Assembly: GCF_000190435.1 (NCBI RefSeq)
Contig: NC_015152.1
Coordinates: 626,458-690,457, forward strand
Direction: 5' to 3'
DNA from: Sphaerochaeta globosa str. Buddy
GTDB lineage: Bacteria > Spirochaetota > Spirochaetia > Sphaerochaetales > Sphaerochaetaceae
DNA: 64,000 bases
The notes beneath the pieces were generated by a model. The model made no database searches. It was not told the DNA's origin and was given only the letters and a program-made list of their open reading frames with translations. The translations under genes and the position numbers were made by a program. Below, piece by piece: positions 24,477 through 32,888 of the stretch. How positions within the stretch are numbered: the first letter of the stretch is position 1; the number at the start of each line of letters is the position of its first letter.

Positions 24477-24567
24477 GGAGCTTCTTTTGCTCCTGTGCAA
24501 GTTTCGTTCTTTCGGCTCATTTCCCTGAGCACATTTGTATATTAGGGATAAAAGAGACTTATGTCAA
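24477..24567 (-). promoter_or_regulatory. Promoter and leader stem-loop of family member D
   Basis: TTGACA (24562-24567), 17 bases, TAATAT (24539-24544). Leader hairpin GGAGC-AAAAGAA-GCTCC at 24477-24493: the stem differs from members B and C but keeps pairing on both sides. Confidence 0.82.
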
Positions 24568-24664
24568 TACTAAAAATAAAAAAGTGATAAAATTTTGAAA
24601 AATATTTTGATAAATTATTAAATCATTAATTTGTATAGAAATACAAATATTCTCTTGTGCACCT

Positions 24665-24679
24665 ACTTGTGACAACACG
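24665..24679. promoter_or_regulatory. Upstream box of family member D
   Basis: ACTTGTGACAACACG, about 100 bases upstream of the -35, as in members B and C. The spacer 24568-25001 is otherwise AT-rich and must hold the liv operon promoter; TATAAT at about 24736 is a candidate -10 without a clear -35. Confidence 0.45.
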
Positions 24680-25001
24680 TTGTATGTAGTAGCAATCTAG
24701 CAAAACGTATGATACGAGAACGCTTCCTATTAGCTGTATAATACACAGCAAAACTCAAGACATACGTTAGAAGTTGAGTAGAAGATGAATCTGCATTATT
24801 TGCACTCTAGGTGTATGAATATTCACTCATGCTAGGGATATTGCCGTTTCAAACCGCAAAAATATTCAATTTGTGCGAAGATTGAAGAAACTTTTTTACA
24901 TTGTTACAGAAAATTTTTAAGTATATATGCACTTTTCACTTGTGCAGGAACCACAGAGAACGTAATAATAATTTCATCTATGTATATGGAGGGCTCTTGT
25001 T

Positions 25002-26165
25002 ATGAAGAAACTAACTGTGTGCTTGTTGGTTCTATTGCTAGCCTCTTCCGTGCTCTTTGCTGCCGGTGGGGCAGAACAGAAGAGTGGGGCAAAAGAAATT
25101 GTGATCGGAGTATTTGAACCCCTCACTGGTGAAAACGGCGGCGGCGGCTACCAGGAAGTCCTGGGCATGCGCTACGCCAACAAGGTCTATCCTACCGTTA
25201 AGATCAACGGTGAGACCTACAACGTCAAATTGGTCGAAGCAGACAACAAGTCTGACAAAACCGAAGCAGTCACCGCAGCCCAAAGCCTTATCTCCAGCGG
25301 TGCTTCCGTCATTCTCGGCTCCTACGGCTCAGGCGTATCGATTGCAGCCGGCGACATTTTCCTTGACAACAAGGTACCCGCCATCGGCGCATCCTGCACC
25401 AACCCGCAGGTAACCCTCGGAAATGACTATTACTATCGCGTATGTTTCCTTGACCCGTTCCAGGGCACCGTCATGGCCAACTTCGCTTGGCAGGAAGGCG
25501 CCAAGAAGGCTGCAGTCATTACCCAGCTTGGTGACGACTACTCCTCTGGCCTTGGTAACTTCTTCCTCAGAGCCTTCAAGGAACTGGGTGGCAACGTTGT
25601 CAGCGAACAACAGTTCCAGACCAACACCACCGACTTCAAGTCGATTCTGACTAACATCAAGGCAGCTAACCCTGACGTAATCTTCGCCCCGTCCTCCATC
25701 GCCACCGCTCCGCTTATCATTAAGCAGGCTCGCGAGCTGGGCATCACAGCCAAAATCATGGCTGGCGACACCTGGGAAAACTCTTCTATTATAGAGAACG
25801 CAGGCGCGAGTGCTGAAGGCGTTGTACTCTCCACATTCTTTGACGATGCAGACCCTGCAACCGCAGAAGCTGCAAAGTTCATCGAAGGCTTCAAGAAGTA
25901 CCTGGTAGAGAACAAGCAGCCGGACATCATCCCCGCAGTCTCCGCACTCGGATACGATGCCTACATCACCGCTCTGAAGGCCATCGAGTTGGCAAACTCC
26001 TCCAAGGGTTCTGCCATTCGTGACGCCCTGGCTAAAGTCGATGTAGAAGGCGTAACCGGTCGTATCGTATTCAACGAAAATGGTGATGCCAACAAAGACA
26101 TGGCTTTCATCAAGGTCGTTGAGGGCGGCCAGTTCAAGTTCCTCAAGACTGTAAGCGTTATCTAA
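25002..26165 (+). CDS. livJ: Branched-chain amino-acid ABC transporter substrate-binding protein
   Basis: 387 residues; GGAGGG eight bases before the ATG. Signal peptide MKKLTVCLLVLLLASSVLFAAGG, with no lipobox. The mature protein shows the family's IVIGVFEPLTGENGGGG, GASVILGSYGSGVS and the Tyr/Asp-rich YDAYITALKAIE near residue 325. It is the periplasmic receptor for leucine, isoleucine, valine or related ligands. First gene of the liv operon; a terminator follows, giving extra copies of the binding protein relative to the permeases. Confidence 0.92.
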   Translation: MKKLTVCLLVLLLASSVLFAAGGAEQKSGAKEIVIGVFEPLTGENGGGGYQEVLGMRYANKVYPTVKINGETYNVKLVEADNKSDKTEAVTAAQSLISSGASVILGSYGSGVSIAAGDIFLDNKVPAIGASCTNPQVTLGNDYYYRVCFLDPFQGTVMANFAWQEGAKKAAVITQLGDDYSSGLGNFFLRAFKELGGNVVSEQQFQTNTTDFKSILTNIKAANPDVIFAPSSIATAPLIIKQARELGITAKIMAGDTWENSSIIENAGASAEGVVLSTFFDDADPATAEAAKFIEGFKKYLVENKQPDIIPAVSALGYDAYITALKAIELANSSKGSAIRDALAKVDVEGVTGRIVFNENGDANKDMAFIKVVEGGQFKFLKTVSVI

Positions 26166-26176
26166 GCTCTTTTGCT

Positions 26177-26213
26177 TTGGCTGGGACAACTGTCCCAGCC
26201 AAGTCTCTTTTTT
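26177..26213 (+). terminator. Internal terminator between livJ and livH
   Basis: TTGGCTGGGAC / GTCCCAGCCAA with a four-base loop and a run of eight or more T. Probably partial, since livH has no other obvious promoter. Confidence 0.85.
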
Positions 26214-26345
26214 TTGTATTTTACTTTTAATTAATTTACTTATGTATTTTTTTTATTTTATTTTATTTACCTGTTTCAGTTTTTGTTTCTCTTTCTCTAT
26301 TTCTTTCTGTCTTCTCTCTCACTTCGCTATTTTCCCTATGTTTAG
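26203..26345 (+). other. Pyrimidine-rich spacer upstream of livH
   Basis: About 140 bases of the plus strand are almost only T and C with few A and G (TTTCTCTTTCTCTATTTCTT-like). It follows the terminator and precedes the livH ribosome site. No coding content is credible. Confidence 0.7.
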
Positions 26346-26371
26346 CTTGACTCAGGTATGGAGAACTACTG

Positions 26372-27253
26372 ATGAGTATGACAACAATCCTGCAGCACTG
26401 CCTGACAGGAATATCCCTGGGAGGAGCCTACGCCTTGATAGCCATCGGTTATACGTTGGTGTACGGCATCCTTCGACTGATCAACTTCGCCCATGGCGAT
26501 ATCTTCATGATGGCAGGCTACTTCATGATCTTCTCGCTTGCCAGCTTCCCCTGGCCGGTAGCCATTGTCATCACCTTGGTGGTAACCACTGCGATGGGCA
26601 TCCTTATTGAACGCATGGCCTATAAACCGCTACGCAGTTCACCCCGAATGTCCATTATGATCAGTGCCATCGGCGTTTCCTATCTCTTGCAGAACCTCTC
26701 AACCTATCTCTTCACCGCCATTCCCCGCGGCTATCCCGAAATTCCCATTCTCAAGCGGATTTTCCAGATGGGTGAGCTCTCGGCTTCCTTTGTAACCATT
26801 CTTACTCCGGCTCTCACCATTGTTCTGGTGATCATCCTGATGGTATTGGTCAACAAGACCAAAACCGGTATGGCCATGCGGGCGGTGAGCAAGGACTTTG
26901 AAACAGCAAAACTGATGGGTATCAACATCAACCGGGTCATCTCGGTGACCTTTGCCATCGGCTCCTTCCTTGCCGGTGTTGGTTCCATCCTCTATTTTAC
27001 CGACCGTATGTCGGTAACCCCGTTCTCCGGAACGCTTCCGGGCCTCAAGTGCTTCGTAGCTGCCGTATTCGGCGGAATCGGGAACATTCCCGGTGCTGTG
27101 GTGGGAGGCTTCTTTATCGGCATCGTCGAAACCCTGCTCGTAGCGCTGGGCTACTCAACCTTCTCCGACGCCTTCACCTTCTTTCTCTTGATCGTGATGT
27201 TGCTCGTACGACCGACCGGACTATTCGGCGAAAAAACGGTGGAGAAAGTATGA
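26372..27253 (+). CDS. livH: Branched-chain amino-acid ABC transporter permease
   Basis: 293 residues, eight or so membrane segments; GGAG eight bases before the ATG. GGAYALIAIGYTLVYGILRLINFAHGD-type N-terminus is the LivH signature, and the ATPase-contact loop contains MRAVSKDFETAKLMGI. Forms the inner-membrane channel with LivM. Its stop overlaps the livM start (ATGA). Confidence 0.93.
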   Translation: MSMTTILQHCLTGISLGGAYALIAIGYTLVYGILRLINFAHGDIFMMAGYFMIFSLASFPWPVAIVITLVVTTAMGILIERMAYKPLRSSPRMSIMISAIGVSYLLQNLSTYLFTAIPRGYPEIPILKRIFQMGELSASFVTILTPALTIVLVIILMVLVNKTKTGMAMRAVSKDFETAKLMGININRVISVTFAIGSFLAGVGSILYFTDRMSVTPFSGTLPGLKCFVAAVFGGIGNIPGAVVGGFFIGIVETLLVALGYSTFSDAFTFFLLIVMLLVRPTGLFGEKTVEKV

Positions 27254-28389
27254 TCAAGATCAAACGAAACAACATCTATACCATTGTCACCCTGGCCCTT
27301 CTCTTGGCATTCCTTTACTGGCTCAGTGCCAACCGCCTGCAGCACGGAATGCTTGTCTCGGTTCTGCAGAAGGGTGTCATTCTTGCCTTGGTGGCAGTCT
27401 CGATGAACCTGCTCAACGGCTTCACCGGGCTGTTCAGCCTCGGCCAAGCCGGTTTCATGTCCATCGGAGCCTATACCACCGCCATCCTGCTCATCCCGGT
27501 GCAGAACCTTGACGGTGTCTACTACATGAACGGTGTGCATCCGGCGATTCGGGCCTTCAAGACAATGGTTGCCTCGTCCCCCGAGCTTGTACGGATTGTA
27601 TTCCCCTTCGTCGCCCTGCTTCTCGGCGGACTGCTTGCAGCCTTTGCTGCTGCTTTTGTCGGCATTGCCGTCCTCAGGCTGAAGAGTGACTACCTCGCCA
27701 TCGCAACCCTGGGCTTGTCGGAGATCGTACGGGCTATATTTTCCTCCCCGCAATTCGACCAAGTCACCAATGGTTCCTATGGCCTGAACAAGATTCCCAA
27801 CTTCCCACCCATGCTTTGGGGAGCCATTCCTTCTCTCATTACCCCCTTCATTGTGGTTGCCTTCTGCATTGTTTTCATTATGCTCCTCATCAAGAGCTCC
27901 TATGGACGTGCCTTCAAGGCCATCCGCGAGGATGAGATTGCAGCTGAGGCAATGGGCATAAACCTATTCAAACACAAGGAGATGAGCTTTGTAATTAGCT
28001 CGTTCTTCTCAGCTGTTGCCGGTGGCCTGTTGGCCATGTACATGCGCTCCATTGAGGCGAAGACCTTCTCCATCACCCTGACCTACGACATTCTGTTGAT
28101 CGTTGTCATCGGAGGAATCGGAAGCGTCACCGGTTCGGTGATCAGCGCCTTTTTGGTAACCGCTGCAAAGGAGTGGTGGCTGCGCTTCTTCGATCAGCCG
28201 CTCACTATCGGAACCTTTGAGGTCCCGCTCTTCCGCACCGGCTTCAGAATGGTCATATTCTCCATCCTTCTGATGATCGTCGTCCTCATCTACCGAAAGG
28301 GTCTGATGGGAACCAATGAGTTCAACTGGGATAGGATAATCAACCGACTCAGGTTCAGAAACAAGAAGAAAGAAGGAGGCCAGGCATGA
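27250..28389 (+). CDS. livM: Branched-chain amino-acid ABC transporter permease
   Basis: 379 residues from the ATG at 27250, which overlaps the livH stop; a longer frame from 27049 lies inside livH and is a shadow. SMNLLNGFTGLFSLGQAGFM, LRLKSDYLAIATLGLSEI and FKAIREDEIAAEAMGI are LivM hallmarks. Between residues 95 and 120 it carries an extra loop (NLDGVYYMNGVHPAI) rarely that long. Its stop overlaps the livG start. Confidence 0.93.
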   Translation: MIKIKRNNIYTIVTLALLLAFLYWLSANRLQHGMLVSVLQKGVILALVAVSMNLLNGFTGLFSLGQAGFMSIGAYTTAILLIPVQNLDGVYYMNGVHPAIRAFKTMVASSPELVRIVFPFVALLLGGLLAAFAAAFVGIAVLRLKSDYLAIATLGLSEIVRAIFSSPQFDQVTNGSYGLNKIPNFPPMLWGAIPSLITPFIVVAFCIVFIMLLIKSSYGRAFKAIREDEIAAEAMGINLFKHKEMSFVISSFFSAVAGGLLAMYMRSIEAKTFSITLTYDILLIVVIGGIGSVTGSVISAFLVTAAKEWWLRFFDQPLTIGTFEVPLFRTGFRMVIFSILLMIVVLIYRKGLMGTNEFNWDRIINRLRFRNKKKEGGQA

Positions 28390-29225
28390 GTGACATCCTC
28401 CTGAAGACCGAACACATTACCATGCAGTTCGGCGGTGTGGTCGCCGTCGATGATTTGAACATTGAAATATCGAAGGACAAAATTACCGCCCTTATCGGAC
28501 CGAACGGGGCCGGTAAGACTACTGCCTTCAACGTAATCACCGGAGGCTATCAGCCGTCCAATGGTCGGGTGACCTTTGACGGTCTGGTCATCGGGGAAAA
28601 CTATCCGCGGTCGAAGATGAAGAAAATCTACAACGGAACCTACAAGACTCCGTTTGAGAAGCAAGTCGTCAACACCCCGGATAAAATTACCCGCCTGGGT
28701 ATGGCTCGTACCTTCCAGAACATCCGCCTTTTCAAGGACCTTACTGTTTTCGAAAACGTCCTGATCGCCAAGCACTGCCATATCAAGGCAGGACTCTTTT
28801 CCTGTACCTTCCGCCTCAACCGAGAGGAGGAACTGAAGATGTATCAGGACACCGAGGCACTCTTGGAGCGGGTGGGGTTGCTTGGCAGCCGGGATGAGAA
28901 GTCATCCTCCCTGCCGTACGGCAAGCAGCGCAGGCTCGAAATAGCCCGCGCCCTTGCAACCGGACCAAAGTTGCTTTTGCTTGATGAGCCGGCAGCAGGA
29001 ATGAACCCCAAGGAGACAGAGGAACTTTCGCTGTTTATTAAGGAGATCAAGGATTCGTTCAACCTGACCATTTTCTTGATCGAGCACCATATGAATCTGG
29101 TCATGGATATCTCGGACACCATCTATGTCCTTGACTATGGCAAGACCATAGCCCAGGGAACACCGGCAGAGGTGCAGAATGATCCTGCCGTCATCAGGGC
29201 ATACTTGGGGGTGGATGAAGCATGA
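28386..29225 (+). CDS. livG: Branched-chain amino-acid ABC transporter ATP-binding protein
   Basis: 279 residues. Walker A GPNGAGKTT (38-46), family insert with RTFQNIRLF, signature LPYGKQRRLEIARAL, Walker B LLLLDEPAAGMNP and IEHHMNLVM. All conserved positions are intact. Works with LivF to power import. ATGA overlaps on both sides. Confidence 0.94.
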   Translation: MSDILLKTEHITMQFGGVVAVDDLNIEISKDKITALIGPNGAGKTTAFNVITGGYQPSNGRVTFDGLVIGENYPRSKMKKIYNGTYKTPFEKQVVNTPDKITRLGMARTFQNIRLFKDLTVFENVLIAKHCHIKAGLFSCTFRLNREEELKMYQDTEALLERVGLLGSRDEKSSSLPYGKQRRLEIARALATGPKLLLLDEPAAGMNPKETEELSLFIKEIKDSFNLTIFLIEHHMNLVMDISDTIYVLDYGKTIAQGTPAEVQNDPAVIRAYLGVDEA

Positions 29226-29935
29226 GTGTATTGGAAATACAAGACTTGAAAGTCTGTTACGGTGGTATTGTAGCTCTCAACGGTATTTCATTCTCTGTTG
29301 ATGAAGGCAAAATTGTCACCCTCATCGGAGCGAACGGTGCCGGTAAGTCGACTACCTTGCGTTCCATTATGGGCTTGGTTCCCATAACCAGCGGCACTAT
29401 CACCTACAACGGGGTGAAGCTCAATGGAATGGATACGCGAAAGATTGTGGAAATGGGACTGGTATTAGTTCCGGAAGGCCGCAGGGTGTTCCCGAACCTC
29501 ACTACGCTGGAGAACCTGAAGATCGGGGGCTACCTCCAGGATAAGAGTCATGAGCAGCAAGGCCTGGAACGGGTCTATGAACTCTTTCCCCGGCTTAAGG
29601 AACGGCACTGGCAGCTAGCCGGTACCCTTTCAGGCGGCGAGCAACAAATGCTGGCCGTAGGAAGAGCCCTGATGGCCAACCCGAAGATGATCATGATGGA
29701 TGAGCCATCCCTTGGGCTGGCTCCCTTGGTGGTGAAGGATATTTTCTCCATCATCAAGAAAATCAACGAAGCTGGGGTGACCGTCCTGCTCATTGAGCAG
29801 AACGCCAACGTCGCTCTCAGAACCGCTCATACCGGCTACGTCATGGAGACGGGGAACATCACCCTCTCAGGACCGGGAAGGGAACTCTTGGAGAACGAAG
29901 AGATCAAGTTCGCCTATTTGGGGAAGTCAAAGTAA
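29222..29935 (+). CDS. livF: Branched-chain amino-acid ABC transporter ATP-binding protein
   Basis: 237 residues. Walker A GANGAGKST (36-44), LVPEGRRVFPNLT, signature LSGGEQQMLAVGRAL, Walker B MIMMDEPSLGLAP and LIEQNA. LivF is the shorter of the two ATPases. Last gene of the operon, followed by an intrinsic terminator. Confidence 0.94.
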   Translation: MSVLEIQDLKVCYGGIVALNGISFSVDEGKIVTLIGANGAGKSTTLRSIMGLVPITSGTITYNGVKLNGMDTRKIVEMGLVLVPEGRRVFPNLTTLENLKIGGYLQDKSHEQQGLERVYELFPRLKERHWQLAGTLSGGEQQMLAVGRALMANPKMIMMDEPSLGLAPLVVKDIFSIIKKINEAGVTVLLIEQNANVALRTAHTGYVMETGNITLSGPGRELLENEEIKFAYLGKSK

Positions 29936-29965
29936 CAAGGAATTTATTAGGTAAGGATTGTAAAC

Positions 29966-29990
29966 AGGGAGGGGGAGACCCCTCCTTGTT
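29966..29990 (+). terminator. Terminator of the liv operon
   Basis: GGAGGGG / CCCCTCC with a GAGA loop, followed by TTGTT. Confidence 0.8.
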
Positions 29991-29998
29991 GCAGAGTA

Positions 29999-30439
29999 CT
30001 AATAGTCCTGCATACCATCCCAGCTTTTTTGCTGTTCCTGCTGTAACTGTAAGACATACTCCCTATAGTCATCTTGACCAAGCTCAAGATACACATCCTT
30101 CTGCGGCAGTATTTCAAGAGGGAATTGCTCATATTCATAGCATTCGATTGAATCGGATTGTTCCGGCCACTTGCAATATACTTTCTTCCTACCCTTCGCC
30201 GTGAGCAAGGTGGAAACAGTTATTGAATCGTTGATAAGACTGATTAGTTCGGCAGCTGTTACTTCGATCACAAGCCATTCATAGTCTGGATGCCAGCTGA
30301 CGCAGATGGAAATATAATGATTACCCGCGATGTCAAGCAAGCTGAACACCAAGCGCAGTGTGTTATACGAGAGAAACGTTCGATCTAGTGAGAGACTGCC
30401 CCATGGGCTGTTTTTGAAATACTCTCCAGAATGCTCCAT
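29999..30439 (-). CDS. Hypothetical protein, downstream partner of the 30439 gene
   Basis: 146 residues. GAGGTGG stands four bases before the ATG, which overlaps the upstream stop (TAATG), so the two genes are coupled. The layout LVFSLLDIAGNHYISICVS followed by YEWLVIEVTAAELISLI loosely recalls DUF6575-type proteins. Gln/Glu-rich acidic C-terminus (LQLQQEQQKSWDG). No signal peptide. Function not known. Confidence 0.6.
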   Translation of the reverse strand: MEHSGEYFKNSPWGSLSLDRTFLSYNTLRLVFSLLDIAGNHYISICVSWHPDYEWLVIEVTAAELISLINDSITVSTLLTAKGRKKVYCKWPEQSDSIECYEYEQFPLEILPQKDVYLELGQDDYREYVLQLQQEQQKSWDGMQDY

Positions 30440-30960
30440 TATACCACCTCAAAATCTGTGAAAGGGCTCATCCCAGCAAATATCCACCAATCAACATGGG
30501 AATTCCCTTTCTTGTCAGACCAATCGTTCGTATGTGCCCAAAGACCAATTCCCTCACGGATTGTTCCAACTGCCAGCAAGGCTGGAGGATGGTGCTTTTT
30601 TAGCATGCACAACGTTTTATTCGCGTCCTTTTGAATAGTATAACAAGAAACAGACCAATCCGCCAAGCTTAAGGATGTAATACGGGTTGCCGCGTATCTG
30701 GTCCTATTCCGATCTTCCAGAATTGAGGGAAGGAAAAATGCCTGATCGATGATACCAGAAATTGCGATGCGATATACAACGCTACTCGTTTCAGAATGCA
30801 AAGATCCTGGATGCATAGTAAATAATTCAAGGAAATAACCAAAGGGAAAGCTCTCTGGGAATAATTGTCTATAGAGGCTCTTGGAAAATGAGGATTCATT
30901 GAGAATTTGAATCCATCCGACGATACTAATACCATTGATTAAGAGGAGCGAACCGTCCAA
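30439..30960 (-). CDS. Hypothetical protein; 5' end uncertain
   Basis: Up to 173 residues if the TTG at 30960 is used; that codon follows an in-frame TGA and has no ribosome site, so the natural start is probably internal or was lost to the nearby transposon. No signal peptide. Notable features are FTMHPGSLHSETSSVVYRIA and the C-terminal GLWAHTNDWSDKKGNSHVDW. I do not recognise the family. It is coupled to the next gene and lies between the liv operon and a transposase gene, which suggests an acquired pair. Confidence 0.5.
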   Translation of the reverse strand: MDGSLLLINGISIVGWIQILNESSFSKSLYRQLFPESFPFGYFLELFTMHPGSLHSETSSVVYRIAISGIIDQAFFLPSILEDRNRTRYAATRITSLSLADWSVSCYTIQKDANKTLCMLKKHHPPALLAVGTIREGIGLWAHTNDWSDKKGNSHVDWWIFAGMSPFTDFEVV

Positions 30961-31063
30961 TCAAGGGCTTCAAACGAGTAAATACGCCCGGTCCATCGAT
31001 AATCGAGTGCAAGAAGACACACCTACCCCACGATAGGCGAATGCATCATTGCTCTTTGTGGTG

Positions 31064-32176
31064 TTACGCAGTTTTCTGGATGCCCGGCAGGATGCAATAC
31101 TGCAGTATCATGATTGCAGCAAGGCACAGCACGCCGGTCATCAGGCAGTGGGAGACCTTCTCCGTCCCCCTGACCATGATCTTCGGCGGAATAAGCCAAT
31201 CCTTGAGGTGGGAGTTGGATCGTTCGACGGTCGAACGGATCCTGAACCGCTGCTTTTCAGAGGGGGAGAGGACCCGTTGCTGCTTGCGCCGCTTGTTCGG
31301 GTCGATGATGGGCATCCTGCCGTTTCCGATGATGAAGTCCTTGATGGGCTTTGCATCGTAGGCGCTGTCCATCAGCGAGTACAGGTGTTTGATCCGCTGC
31401 CCGGTCATCCGCTCCAAGGGAATCGCCGCTTGGCTGTCATGTACGTTGGCACCCGTGACGATGGTGCTGACGGGAATGCCGCTGTCGGTGACATCCAGGT
31501 GAAGCTTGTAGCCCTTCCAATAGTTGCGGTTGCCCTGGCTGTTGCGCTTGCATCCCCAGCTGCACTGGGAGTTCAATTCCTCGAATGCCTGTTCGGCAGT
31601 CTGGCCAAGTTGCTTCTGCAGAACGTTTTGCTTCTTGGTTTTCGACTCAGAGCCTTTCCTGGGCCTGCCGGGTTTCCCCCTCGGGATCACTTCCTTCTTC
31701 TTGTTCACGGCCTTCTCGCGCGCCTCGATGGCTGTGGAGTCCCGGCTGGCATGACCCACGATGCGGCCGTCCAGATAGGAGCTTACCAAGGGGCCCAGCG
31801 CCTTCTCCATGAGTTTTTGGCGTGCATGGGATGCAAATTTCCTGCTGAAGGTGGCCTCACTCGGTACGGAGGTGAACCCGCAGACCTGCCGCAGCGACGG
31901 ATCGCTGAGCAGGCGGTTGCGAAGCGAGGTGACGGTGGGAATCTTGAAAAACTGCTTGGCCAGGGCCGAACGGATCATCGCCGTCTCATCATAGCCTTTG
32001 CGCCCAAGCAGGCTTGCCTTGCCGTCGCACGCCGGCAGGAATTCCTCTAGCACCTGCAGCATCTGGATGAACGTACGGTGTTCGGCGGTCACATACCCTT
32101 CGAAAACCTCTTGGATGTCGAAAGAAATTCCGAATACCATCTGGCAACCGCCGAGGATTTCTGCTATGCTTTTCAT
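31064..32176 (-). CDS. DDE transposase, IS5/IS1182-like
   Basis: 370 residues; GGAG lies upstream of the ATG at 32176. N-terminal part resembles the DUF772-type helical domain (YDETAMIRSALAKQFFKIPT). The DDE core shows ASRDSTAIEAREK (first Asp), LMDSAYDAKPIKD (second Asp) and RIRSTVERSNSHLKDWL (Glu in the R/TVER motif). The GKPGRPRKGS insert is seen in related elements. The gene is intact. I could not find matching terminal inverted repeats or a target duplication by eye. Confidence 0.85.
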   Translation of the reverse strand: MKSIAEILGGCQMVFGISFDIQEVFEGYVTAEHRTFIQMLQVLEEFLPACDGKASLLGRKGYDETAMIRSALAKQFFKIPTVTSLRNRLLSDPSLRQVCGFTSVPSEATFSRKFASHARQKLMEKALGPLVSSYLDGRIVGHASRDSTAIEAREKAVNKKKEVIPRGKPGRPRKGSESKTKKQNVLQKQLGQTAEQAFEELNSQCSWGCKRNSQGNRNYWKGYKLHLDVTDSGIPVSTIVTGANVHDSQAAIPLERMTGQRIKHLYSLMDSAYDAKPIKDFIIGNGRMPIIDPNKRRKQQRVLSPSEKQRFRIRSTVERSNSHLKDWLIPPKIMVRGTEKVSHCLMTGVLCLAAIMILQYCILPGIQKTA

Positions 32177-32340
32177 GGACCTGCTCTCCTTCTAATCGTT
32201 TGTAGTTAATCATATTATAAAGGATTGTCAGGTCCATTTCTATACAAATATCCAAATAACGTGCTTGTTTGCAGCAAGGATGAGCTTCTGAAGCTGCCTC
32301 AAGTAGCTCAGAAGAATGAAAATATCAGGCATTTGCTATT

Positions 32341-32724
32341 TTGCAAGAGCCTCTTACAGAGAACCGCTATTCAGGCATTCCTACCATCTATAGCTCGATG
32401 AGGGAAGCTGGTAACCCGGACCCAGTTTTTGATTCATCACGTGGCCTTTTTACGGTAACCTTGTATAAACGAGCATCCTCGGTGGAGCAACTTGAAACCA
32501 TACAGGGCGAAGACCACTCCGATATTGAACAGTTGATTCTGGAATTCTGCAAGGTTCCAAGAACTAGGACTCAGCTGGCTGCTCACTTCAGTTTTAAATC
32601 GGTTTCCTATTTTTATTCAAAACATGTACTTCCTTTGATAGAGAGAGATTTGTTGGTAATGAGTAATCCCGATCGACCAAAGAGCACCAATCAAACCTAT
32701 ACAACAGCTGCAGCATTTCGTTAG
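32341..32724 (+). pseudogene. Truncated C-terminus of an AlbA_2-type ATP-binding protein
   Basis: The frame opens LTENRYSGIPTIYSSMREAG and continues PVFDSSRGLFTVTLYKR, the standard ending of AlbA_2/HATPase_c_4 proteins, followed by a winged-helix-like tail. The N-terminal DNA-binding and ATPase parts are missing, and the upstream frame is closed by TGA at 32317-32319. Insertion of the neighbouring transposase gene is a likely cause. An unrelated family member that is intact lies at 10486. Confidence 0.7.
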
Positions 32725-32763
32725 GGAGTGATACCCATCAAACATTTCTCACTCCGTTTGCAA

Positions 32764-32818
32764 AGGCTCTGCTTCGGACAAAATCCTACCGGTTGGGGAT
32801 AGTGTAAGAGCAGAGCCT
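32764..32818. other. Long-loop inverted repeat
   Basis: AGGCTCTGCT and AGCAGAGCCT are perfect complements separated by about 35 bases, between the truncated gene and the ATPase gene. It lacks a T-run on either side; a weak terminator or operator is possible. Confidence 0.4.
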
Positions 32819-32888
32819 ATTCTAATGGTAAATATTTGTTTTGAAAAGAAATAAGTACAAACTATGAAAAGTAGAGTATACTATAGGT

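Noticed and set aside
27049-27249. N-terminal extension of the livM frame
   Set aside because: It lies within livH in another frame; the ATGA overlap gives a better start at 27250.
31049-32050. 333-codon plus-strand frame opposite the DDE transposase
   Set aside because: Antisense to a well-supported transposase with intact DDE motifs; a compositional artefact.
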